Assembly (NCBI GenBank): GCA_900491605.1
Contig: UESW01003902.1
Location: forward strand, 1,395,524 to 1,459,523
Origin: Calamus simplicifolius
Lineage: Eukaryota > Streptophyta > Magnoliopsida > Arecales > Arecaceae
DNA: 64,000 nt
Reading direction: 5' to 3'
The position numbers were made by a program, and so were the translations under genes. The notes under the pieces are model-generated. The model was not told the DNA's origin, did no database searches, and saw only the letters and a program-made list of their open reading frames with translations. Of the stretch, positions 1-9,318 are shown one piece after another. How positions within the stretch are numbered: position 1 is the first letter of the stretch; every line of letters starts with the position of its first letter.

Positions 1-2399
1 TCCAAGCACATCCCATTCTCACCCCCCTCTTTTTGTTCTGTTGTTTAACCCATCCTCTGCCGCTGCCCAAATTGGACCCAATATAACCCTTGGCTCCTCC
101 CTCCGCCCCGGCCGCCACTGACATGAACCCCGCCTTGTGGGCACTGTCTCCTGGTGGTGATTTTGCGTTCGGATTCATTCCCCCCAAACCAACCAGTTCC
201 TCCTCGCCATATGGTTTGCCAAAATAACCACAAACCTGACCATAGTCTGGTCTGCCAACGGAGAGGAGCCAGTGCAGACAGGATCCAAGGTGTCTCTGAC
301 GAGCAACGGCGGACTATCTCTCCAGGACCACAACGGCCAACTGATTTGGTCCCCAGTTCGCTCGGGTGCCGTGGTGTATGCGGCCATGCTTGATAGCGGA
401 AACCTTAAGATGATGACTAATGGAGGGGACTACGCATGGCAGAGCTTCGACGAGCCGACTGACACAATCATGCCTACCCAAGTGATGGGCAAAGGAGGAA
501 AGCTTTCCTGCCGTCGCTCATCTAGTGCAGACGATTACACCGTGGGAAGGTTTGAGCTCCGCCTGCTGTCCGACGGCAACCTCTGTTTGAATACCATAGC
601 CCTCCCCACCGACCACGCCTATGAGGCCTATTGGCTCTCCAACACCTATTCGACCGGCGAGAACCTAGTGTTTAACCAATCATCGGGCATCCAGGTCGTC
701 AAAATGATGCAAGCCGCGTCAACGTACATTTGCAAATGTCCAGTCGATCGGAGATTTCTACCAGAGGGCGACGCTCGATCCTGATGGTGTCTTCCGGCAC
801 TACATCTACCCCAAGTCCGGTGCAGGCAATGGCAGCTATCCAGCTTCGTGGTCGGTGGCCTCTTTCATACCTGGAAACATTTGCAACGAAGTCATCGTGG
901 AGAGCGGGGGTAGTGGGGCTTGCGGATTCAACAGCTACTGCCAGTTGTCAACAATCAGAAGAGCTGCGTATGTCCTTCCGGTTATTCATATCTCGATCCA
1001 GGCAACACCAGCCGAGGGTGCATACCAGACTTTGCTGAGCCGAGATGCGATGCGTATGACTCGGCTGAGTTTGAACTGAGGGAGATGCCCAACACCTACT
1101 GGACGAGCCGCCCCTATGAATGGTTGTCTCCTATGCAGGAGGATGAGTGCCGAAAACGGTGCTTGGAGGATTGTCGCTGCATGGTGGCGATATCCAAAGA
1201 TGGCGACTGCTTGAAGAAGGCGATGCCTCTCTCAGGAGGGAGGGTGGATCTACAATATAGTGGAAAAACTCTGTTCAAGACACCCAGGATCGACTCTTCC
1301 CCTCTTCCTCCGGGAGCGAGCAGAGAGAAGAAAAGCCCACAGATCATTATTTCCGCCATGCTCGGCGGCTCGGCTTTCGTCAACATCCTGTTGATCTCTG
1401 CCATAGCCTTTCTCTTCCTCTCCTCCCAGCGCAAGAGATCACCTCGAACTCGGACAGAGAGCAGAATGGTGGGAGGAAACTTGCAGGCTTTCAGTTACAG
1501 CACGCTAGAAGAAGCTACCAGCAAATTTAGAGAAATACTGGGCAAAGGCGCTTTTGGTACAGTCTACAAGGGGATATTGGCTCTCGGTGAGGCTCAGGTA
1601 CCAGTGGCAGTAAAGAAGCTAGACAAATGGGTACAAGATGGCGAGAAGGAATTCAGAGCAGAGATGAATGCAACCGGTAGAACCTATCACAGGAATCTAG
1701 TTCAGTTGCTTGGCTTCTGTGACGAGGGACCACATCGACTTCTAGTGTATGACTACATGAGCAATGGTTGCCTTGCAAGCTACCTCTTTGGAGAGAGCAG
1801 ACCCAGTTGGGAACAGAGAGTGCAGATCGCATTCGGAGTTGCAAGAGGGCTATTATACCTGCACGATGAGTGCAAACGGCCAGATCATCCATTGTGACAT
1901 AAAACCTCAAAACATACTCCTTGATGACAGCTTCACCGCAAGAATCTCCGACTTCGGACTGGCAAAGCTACTGATGCAAGAGCAGACGAGGACTGAAACA
2001 GCTATCAGGGGAACGAAAGGCTATGTTGCACCCGAGTGGTTTAAGAAGAGAGCAATCACAGTGAAAGTGGACGTATATAGCTTTGGGGTCGTGTTGCTTG
2101 AGATTGTCTGTTGCAGGAAGAACGTTGAGCCGGAGTTTGGGAATGATGAGGGGATTATCCTTACGGATTGGGCTTGCGACCTTTATAGGGAGAAGAGACT
2201 GGATGTTCTAGTGGAACATGATGAAGAGGCGATGAGCAACCGGAGGATGCTCGAGAGGCTCGTGGCTGTGGCCATTTGGTGCGTTCAGGAAGAGCCATCC
2301 ATGAGACCTTCGATGAAGAAGGTGACCCAGATGCTGGAAGGTGCGGTTGAAGTTCCAGTGCCCCCAGATCCAGCATCCATAATCAGTTCCATTTATTGA
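1..2399 (+). pseudogene. G-type lectin S-receptor-like kinase (LecRK), frameshifted left copy
   Basis: This is a second copy of the intact receptor kinase gene at 14446. It aligns along its whole length and lacks only the first four codons, which fall before the window. Compared with the intact copy, bases are missing near 9, 39, 110, 181, 703-735 and 945, and one extra base lies near 1877, just before the catalytic loop. The reading frame therefore breaks into several pieces: lectin part about 272-784, EGF/PAN, membrane and N-lobe part 920-1897, and catalytic lobe about 1880-2399. The kinase end (HCDIKPQN loop, DFG, APE region) is otherwise nearly identical to the good copy. What is seen is a gene disrupted by single-base indels. 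Whether these are real decay or uncorrected assembly errors cannot be told from sequence alone; their clustering in homopolymers and short repeats leaves both open. Confidence 0.9.
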
Positions 2400-2510
2400 A
2401 AGGCAGGCTCTCAATCATCCTAAAAAGCATTTATTTATCTCCATCATGTGACGGTACCTTCGTGCTGAAAGACAACCTTTATTATTTGACGGCCTACACA
2501 ACCTTTTATT

Positions 2511-2600
2511 ATGTCCGGTAGAATAACCAAGTTTGTTATTTTCTTTCTTTTTTTTATGTCCGGTAGAATAACCAAGTTTGTTATTTTCTTTCTTTTTTTA
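2511..2600 (+). repeat. 45-bp tandem duplication in LecRK 3' flank
   Basis: A 45-bp unit beginning ATGTCCGGTAGAATAACC occurs at 2511 and again at 2556, each ending in a T-rich run. The intact LecRK copy has this sequence only once (16975-17020), so the duplication arose in the left copy after the gene duplicated, or is a slippage or assembly effect at the T-run. Confidence 0.85.
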
Positions 2601-2639
2601 TTTATTTATTTTTTTTTTTTTGTTGCAGGGGTAGGGGTG

Positions 2640-2900
2640 GTAATTTTTAATACGAACGATAACTCAATACGAACACGACATGAATTAAATGGGTTTGGAT
2701 TGATTATTTTTTTTGGTATAAACCCGTGTATGATACGACCCGTCAACACGAAATTTAAATGGTTCATGTTCGGTTCAACCGCTTAACCCAAATTGATCCG
2801 TGTATTTAATCGAATTGACACGAACCCGTCTGACCTATTTTGACCCAAACCCGTCACCCGCTTCGCCCGTACGTACGCCGCCATGATCCGTTCGTTACCG
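2640..2900. repeat. Degenerate ACACGA / ACCCG-rich dispersed repeat
   Basis: This stretch is a loose string of ACACGA, GACCCG, AACCCG and TTAAATGG words with no coding potential. Such tracts are commonly seen in plant genomes as parts of dispersed non-autonomous repeats; I cannot name the family. It lies in a segment of about 1.1 kb (2600-3740) that is absent at the matching place after the intact LecRK, so it probably entered or was lost after the duplication. Confidence 0.45.
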
Positions 2901-3340
2901 CTACTCGAGGCCTCTAGATCAAACAAACGAAGCTAACGGTTCCACCAAATGAAGCTGGTTAAATAGTCAAATTTAGATTATATGAATTATATATTTTAAT
3001 CTGATTAGATTGATCAAACAAGCAATGCAACCAATTTAACCTAATCTACGTCTTGGGAGCACTTTTGTTACAGTTGAGTCCAAATATCATAATCCCCTTT
3101 TACGAAAAGAAAGTAAAAAATAAAAGCAAAGTCGTTACTCTTTTTTTTTCGAAAAACTTCTTTCACTCTCAAGTAATTACTTTATAAATGATAAACTACT
3201 AATAATGACTGCTTAATGATATTTTAGAGAGTTTAAATGACGATAATTTTTTGCTTGCACCACCGTTCTCTTCGACTTTACCCTCCTTTCGTCGGCTCAT
3301 TTTTCATTATAAAATCTCATGCAGATTTTTTTCTTTCACC

Positions 3341-3650
3341 CTCTCGGATCATAGGTCATGTCAGGTTAATCGTGTTTTGAGTCAAGTCGTGTTCGTGTCC
3401 AAATTACCTAATCCATTTAACTTATAGATCGTGTCTGAATTGATGTGTTTTTAATTCGATCAAAATATGATATGATTCGGATATGACATAACACGATATG
3501 ATTATCATTTTTTCTCTCGGATCATAGGTCATGTCAGATTAATCATATTATCTAATTCATTTAACTCATAGATTATGTTTGAATTGATATATTTTTAATT
3601 CGATCAAAATATGATATGATTCGGATACGACATAATGCGACACGATTGCA
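3341..3650 (+). repeat. Imperfect direct duplication, offset 173 bp
   Basis: A block starting CTCTCGGATCATAGGTCATG at 3341 is repeated from 3514. The second copy lacks about 35 bp near its start and carries several transitions. The content is again the ACACGA/ATATGATTCGG type of word, as at 2640-2900. No coding potential is visible. Confidence 0.75.
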
Positions 3651-3712
3651 ACCGCGCCGGGGGGGGGGTTTTGGGGGGTGATGGGAATGCTTGCTGCTTT
3701 CTCAGTTCTCAT

Positions 3713-3914
3713 CCATATTTCCTACGCGTTTGGCAGTCTACCACCATTTAGTGGAGGATTCAGTCAAGCTGCATTGTTTAAATTTCTTTTTGAAATCTGG
3801 ACTACAAACTTACCCATATTTCCTACGCGTTTGGCAGTCTACCACCATTTAGTGGAGGATTCAGTCAAGCTGCATTGTTTAAATTTCTTTTTGAAATCTG
3901 GACTACAAACTTAC
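3713..3914 (+). repeat. 101-bp perfect tandem duplication
   Basis: Two consecutive near-identical 101-bp units (3713-3813 and 3814-3914) contain the sequence that follows LecRK in both gene copies. Downstream of the intact LecRK the unit is single (about 17060-17120) and partly diverged. The duplication is local and recent. Confidence 0.85.
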
Positions 3915-4056
3915 CCATTCAAAGTCTTCGTTCCAAGTCCACGGTCCGTTATATCATTTCCTTACTTTTGGTCTTCTTTTTATTTATAGCATTAATTACT
4001 AATAATCAAAAGAAATATAGAAAAAAAACCTTTAGTGTAATCTCAGATGTGGCGAT
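3755..4056 (+). repeat. Distal part of the LecRK segmental duplication
   Basis: The sequence from the GGAGGATTCAG word to about 4056 matches 17062-17255 behind the intact gene, including TTCAAAGTCTTCGTTCCAAG and the following AT-rich part. Homology between the two loci stops near 4056 and 17255. The duplicated unit is therefore the gene plus roughly 400 bp of 3' flank. In the left copy the flank is split by about 1.1 kb of extra repeat sequence. Confidence 0.8.
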
Positions 4057-4284
4057 GCTAGGAAAATGCGGTCCCATTCCGATTTCCGACTTCCTAGGCT
4101 TAAAACATTCTGGCGGTACAGCAGAAGCGAGCTCGTGCACCAACTGTTCCCTAAAAAATTTGTAGTAGTTTTCAAATCGCACCGGTTTTAAAATAAGGTG
4201 ATGGAAAAATTTTTGCTGAAATGATGTTAAAATAGAAAACATCATGTCTACAATCATGTCATCATTTTTCTGCTCAGACAAATA

Positions 4285-4455
4285 GAAATTGTCACTTCGA
4301 GTGATGATTTCATTAGAAATGAAATCACCAATTAGAGTAGCGATTTCAACATTGATTGTTAAAATTGCCACTCCAAGTAGCAATTTCATTTTGATTAAAG
4401 TCGCCACTTGGAGTGGCGATTTCTGCAATGAAATCGCTACTCCAAATGGAGATTT
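4285..4455. repeat. Five 27-bp palindromic units in the left inverted repeat
   Basis: Units begin near 4285, 4321, 4361, 4397 and 4429. Each follows GAAATCRCCACTT, two bases, then AGTRGCGATTTC, so each unit is itself close to an inverted repeat. Spacers are about 5-13 bp. They are likely transposase-binding or hairpin modules, but that role is inferred. Confidence 0.8.
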
Positions 4456-5365
4456 TCTCATATCCATCCCGACCGAACCCAATCCTCTTCTTAAACGCTC
4501 GGAGTCCCCCACTCCCTCACTCCCTACGTCCCTCGCCGCTGCTCGCCGATAGCCAGAGCCCGGAGCCCCTTGCTTGCCGACAGCCGGAGCCCCCTACACA
4601 CTGACAGTCGAGATCGCGTCCCTAGCCCCTTAGTCCCTCCTTCCATGTAGAGATCGCATCCTTTTAGCCTTATTAGGACTTGAGATTCATGCAACATTAA
4701 TGGCTGAGTAGGTGTATGGGATGTTTCCATATATTTCATGAAATGAAATGGATCATTTGATAAGCTTTACTGATTATTTATCTGCCAAGGGGATATTTTA
4801 ATTTTAGGAGTTTGAGATGCTGATTAAGGTACTAATCCAGCTCAAGGTAGGGGTTTGATGAATTTCATGAAATGAAATGGATCATTGATGAATTTCAGTC
4901 CTGACTGTTGGAGGATCCCAGCAACATTAATAATGTGCCCTATATACGCGACCTTCTCATAATTTGGCCATCAAAAGAGTCATATCATAATGTCTTAGAA
5001 TGCCTAATATCTGGCTCATGTACCTTCATAACAATATCTGGTATCCTATTGGCACCTTGCCTCCCATTTGCAAGAATCTTCTATGGATTTTCAGCAACAT
5101 ATGCCTACAACATATGCCTACAATCTTAGTACCAGTTAACATAACTGCCAAATCCTACTTCATTGTCAATCAATAAGGGCATATGCTAGGTCTTCTTTGT
5201 TGTAAATGTTGCTTTTATATTTATTGATTGCTTGTAGCTCACATCAGGCCTCACATGTCACAAACAGAACATTGTAAATACTTCAGCTAAAAAATACTTC
5301 AGTCCTACTATCGCTTTGTAATCAGCTAATAATTCTTTTAACTTGTTTTGCCAGATTATCAAGAC

Positions 5366-5790
5366 ATGGCTCATAATGTTTTAGATTCAGGGCCTCGTGA
5401 TCCTAGTGTTCTCACTTTGCAATGGTTGCATAGATCAACCAACATATTTGAGGGCGAGGTGTGTATTATTGATCGACGGTCCTTAATTAATTTACATGTG
5501 TTTATGTGAATGTGGATGTATCATCAAAAATTTTTTTTTAAGGAATTATTGGTTCTTAGATGCTGTCGGCATGACGCACATATATGGAAAGAGACACCGT
5601 GCATGTCACACCCACGAGTGCAGTACTACCTAGATAATGTCGACATATTTGGCATATATCGGATTGGCCAGATTTGATTGGATGTTGGCCTTATTTCTAC
5701 ACTGGTTGAAAGATGGCGGCAAGAGACCCACATATTTCATTTTCCTTTGGTGAGGCGACCATTACACTACAGGATGTCAGTATTTGAAGG
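5366..5790 (+). pseudogene. Plant mobile domain (PMD, aminotransferase-like) gene remnant
   Basis: An ATG at 5366 opens 31 codons (MAHNVLDSG, VLTLQWLHRST, FEGE) ending at GAG 5458. A GT...AG intron (5459-5542, T-rich before the AG) is followed in the same phase by a frame reading LRCCRHDAHIW, HPRVQYYLDNV, IFGIYRIGQI, TLVERWRQETHIFHFP. One TGA interrupts it after GQI, and after FHFP a one-base shift leads to GEATITLQDVS. These words match the N-terminal half of the plant mobile domain found in MAIN/MAIL proteins and in phosphatase 7 long-form homologues. The rest of the domain is absent. The fragment lies inside a Mutator-like element, converging on the transposase remnant, which fits the known link of PMD genes with plant transposons. 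Confidence 0.75.
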
Positions 5791-6542
5791 GTAACTCTCT
5801 TGGAGTACTGGCACATCCATCATCATGCAAATTTAACCCATTATAAAATTTCGGTACTTGTTTATATGCAAAGGCTTGATGATCATGTACCTGAGTTGGA
5901 ATAGGTTCTGGATGAGTGTATATAGGAATGGAACTAAAGCCATTGTCATGAACTATATCGTCTCCATATGACTCTTCATCTTTATTTGACTCTTCATCTA
6001 AGTCATCATGTTCAGGCCAATAGTCATCATCTGCACTCTCGTCTGACTCCATTCCCCAACTATCAATGTTAAACTGATTGTTTACTACATCATCACTCTG
6101 CATTGTTGGTATAAATCCTTCAATCATTGGAAAATCCACTGGAGTCCTAACCTGCTCCTGTTATTGGGCTATAGAACTGTCCTGAACATTCTCTATATGA
6201 CCAACACTATATGGCTCTCGAACATCATCCTTGAAAACAGAGTTCAATATATCAATATTCTAAAAACTTCGAGGGAAATGTCAACATGTGCTCCACATCG
6301 TCGTCGTCCTCAATTGGATGAAGCACGTATTTTTGATGTAATGTTGGAGATCTCCACATCAATCTGATGATATATCTATGTACTAAAATTTTTAGAACTG
6401 TATGTACCTGATCAACCAACTCAACAAAGCGTGTTCCCGTGCTCAATTTCAAACATTTACGTGGAGGTAGATTATAATATATCCCTTCTTGGCCATGTTC
6501 AATTGATCCATCATAATAAAGCAGAACTTGTTTAGTTTCCAT
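5777..6542 (-). pseudogene. MULE transposase N-terminal remnant
   Basis: Reading on the - strand from 6542, a 96-codon frame begins METKQVLLYYDGS and continues GIYYNLPPRKC, RFVELVDQV, IIRLMWRSPT and VLHPIEDDDDVEHM. This is the beta-rich N-terminal region typical of plant MuDR-type transposases, ending with their usual acidic DDDDV word. A second frame (6139-5777) is strongly acidic (ESDESADDDYW, DDLDEESNKDEES) like the linker of these proteins. The zinc-finger and DDE catalytic regions are missing; the sequence runs into the PMD remnant instead. It is therefore a deletion derivative and not expected to be active. Confidence 0.6.
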
Positions 6543-7099
6543 CTGAAAAAAAGGTGATCAAAATTTATCTTCGATCAGCTACAAACAAAAAAAAATTAAA
6601 TATGCATATATTTTAGTAGAATTTAGCACATATTAGTTTCCAAGATCCATATGGCACAGATTAAGATAAAACACTTAATTTTCCATGATGATATCATAGC
6701 TAAAATAAAACACCAATATCCTTGTGCATCCATATGATACAGAAAAATAAAAATATTTTTCATGTTTATTTATGCTCCCATATTTTTATCTCTATACATA
6801 GATCAAAAACACACATTTCATGCTTTCTTCTTTGTCAAAAAATCTATAAAGATCAGTTACATGATAGCATGCATATATAAAAATCAGTTTAAGAAACGAG
6901 GGAATGTGAATCTCTACCTTGAAGGAACTGCGGGCGGAGTACAGACGATGGATCATGGAGGATGGTCCAATGAGAGGGGGCAGAGATGGGCAATGGTGAT
7001 TTTCTGGGCAAAGGGAAGGGTGAAGGGACGGAGGCTTTGTTTGTAGAGAGTTCGCGTAGGGTTTTAAAGGCCGATCGGGCTCGAGAAGGGGAAACAGAG

Positions 7100-7295
7100 A
7101 AAATCGCCACTTGGAGTAGCGATTTCTATCCTGGAATAGCACTCCAAATGGTGATTTTAACTAAGTGAAATCACCACTTGGAGTGGCGATTTCTATCCTG
7201 AAATCTCCACTTCAAGTGACGATTTTAGTTAACTTGAATTCACCACTTCAAGTGGCGATTTCAACAATGAAATCACCACTCAAAGTGGTGATTTC
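7100..7295. repeat. 27-bp palindromic units in the right inverted repeat
   Basis: Five or six units begin near 7100, 7133, 7167, 7200, 7236 and 7269. Examples are 7167-7193 and 7269-7295, each reading GAAATCACCACT, two or three bases, AGTGG, YGATTTC. They mirror the array at 4285-4455 and confirm that both ends belong to one element. Confidence 0.8.
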
Positions 7296-7599
7296 TCCTG
7301 CCCCATCACCAGCCCCGCTGACGGGGCTGAGCGGACGTGGAAGTGAAAAACGCCATTTGAAATGATGTTTTCCACTTTTACATCAGATTTGCAATAACCT
7401 GTGTTCCCACCCCCTTGTTTTAAAACGGGTGCCAAAAGGCACCGGTTTGAAAAACTACTCAAAAATTTGGCCGGAGTCACGAATGTGACTTTAAGATTCG
7501 TGCTCTTGGTGTTGGAGTGCTTGATCTCCGGTGAGATCGGTTGTTTTCTGTGTTCTATCCTCTCCGTCTATTGGCCACGGCTGCTTCCACTGCCATTAA

Positions 7600-9318
7600 T
7601 GGCAGCGAATGGGGCTACTAATGGATGCAAGGCTTGGAACAGGGTGCCGGTGTCTGGCTTTGTTTGGGTTTCTTCTTCCCTGTCATCGAAAGTGGTGGCA
7701 GAGCTAGAGGGCCATTTTTCCGATGTAGTCCAAGTTCCTGTAGCGGCGTTGGAGTTGGCAAGTGCCTGCTAGAAGGAGAAGGCTATCTTGGCTCATACCT
7801 TCCACCGTTGGGTTCCGCCAGAAGCCATCATCAGGGAATTCCGGTGTGCGGGCATCTCTAGCGACATCCAATCCGTAAGTCTACCTCACCGCTGCTATAT
7901 CTTCCGATTTGATGACTCCGATGCCAAAGAGATGGTGTTAGGCCGATCGTGGGTAGCCAACGGGCAACCGATCGCCATTGAGGACTGGCGGTCGGAGTTC
8001 GTTCCGGCAGTGGATTCAGTGCCTTTGGCCCTCCTTTGGGTATGACTGCCCTCTCTTCCCATGGAATTTTGGAATGATGATGTATTGGGAGCTATCCTGG
8101 CGCCAGTGGGACATTATGTCTTCTCCGACTCTACTACTCAGTTAATGTTCAGGGGGGTTTGCTAGAGCATGCATTCAAATCGATCTTCGGCGCCCACTCC
8201 GGCTGGGAGTCAAAGTCCAGGGGAAGGGATCACCCTTCTGGCAGCAATTTCAGTATGAGCATCTCGATGGTATCTGTCCAAACTGTAGGTTGATTCATTT
8301 TACTGGCCCTGTTCTCTGTCGTCTTCATCTTCTGATCCAGAGCTATCTTTGTCTGGCCCTTAGTTCAGCCCTGGATGTCGGCTACTTGCCACGGCGATCC
8401 TTTGTTATGGTGTGGAAGAAGACGATGCAATCAACCGATCTCAACCCTGCAGCATCTGAGCCTCTCTCAGCTGTTGTTCTGCGGCCTGGCTCAATGACCG
8501 ATGGCTGGAAAGCTCCCGGCAAGCTAGCTCGTCGGCGCACCCTGAAGTCTGGCAAGGCTCGTGTCATTGTTACTGAGGCCTCGGATCAAGTCTCGGCTAG
8601 TACGATGGTGGTAGTAGGGCTATCTGAGGGCTCCAGTGGTAAAAGAAGCATGCCGGCTGAGGGGCTCTATGCCAGTTTTAGTGATATGGAGAGGGTTGAA
8701 GTTCAGTCTAAAGATTCTGACTCTCAGCTTACATTGATCCAAAATTTGAATTCCATGAACCCATTTGCCCTACTTGGTGCGGACAGTTGGGATAGTAGGC
8801 CCATGGCTCGGAGGGATGCCAACCCGGGTCCCTCAAAGCGGGCCAGGCCCGAGGAGACCCATTCCCTGAGAACTATCTCCAAAAGTGAAAAACGAAAAGG
8901 CAAAGGCATTGCATCAACTTCAAATGACTCAAAGGAGAACTTTACCTCTACTGTTACTCCGAACCTTGGTCGGGGTCCCACTATTCTGGATAGTAGGCCT
9001 GACAAGACCTCTTCTAGTTAGGGTTTTGTCCATGGTGGGGATATGGTTCAGTCAACAAAGGGTGTGGGTCGCTGCCATGAATTGGTTCTATCCTGCCTAA
9101 AAATGGCAATTCAGGGATAGCACATGGATTCCACTCTCACTGTTGATTTCTCCCAGACTGCTGAAATTGTAGCTAAGGCTGAAGCCCATCTCGTTGATAA
9201 TCACCAGATGGATTGCACTACTCAGACGGAAGTGGGTGGTACCCTGTCTATTGGGTACCTTTCTGATTTTGCTATGTTGGAAGATCAGGGTGGGCCCCAC
9301 CCTTCCCCTCAATTGTAA
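7600..9318 (+). pseudogene. LINE ORF1 (DUF4283-like, zinc-knuckle protein)
   Basis: From MAANGATNGCKAW the frame passes through a DUF4283-like region (FHRWVPPEAIIREFRC, CYIFRFDDSDAKEMVLG, GRSWVANGQPIAIEDW). Near 8275 comes a cysteine pattern CPNC...C that fits a decayed zinc knuckle, and the long serine/lysine-rich tail ends with QLTLIQN, KRARPEE and a final piece MDSTLTVDF to 9318. Stops or shifts occur near 7770, 8045, 8160 and 9021. ORF1 proteins of plant L1 elements bind the element RNA. The product here would be fragmentary. Confidence 0.75.

Larger units (their letters stand above)
4151..7473. mobile_element. Mutator-like element carrying plant-mobile-domain and transposase fragments
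   Basis: The two ends are long imperfect inverted repeats. The left end (4151-4240) and the reverse complement of the right end (7473-7370) share AAATTT, GTAGTTTT, a CACCGG word, GTTTTAAAA and GAAAACATCAT in the same order. Just inside each end is an array of 27-bp palindromes. The interior holds a plant mobile domain remnant on + (5366-5790) and a MULE transposase N-terminal remnant on - (5777-6542). A catalytic DDE core was not found, so the element looks non-autonomous. Long inverted repeats plus this cargo point to Mutator-like elements; a 9-bp target duplication could not be identified. Confidence 0.65.

Noticed and set aside
1114..1434. Open frames antisense to the LecRK copies
   Set aside because: They shadow the conserved coding sequence, appear at the same place in both copies and have no own features.
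3659..3680. G-runs here and at 17046-17060 as quadruplex regulators
   Set aside because: They are single homopolymer-like runs at ends of repeats, prone to sequencing error, without a set of four regular G-tracts.
4140..7485. 9-bp target duplication of the Mutator-like element
   Set aside because: The flanks (CAACTGTTC and GGCCGGAGT areas) do not match, so I give no duplication and leave the ends as approximate.
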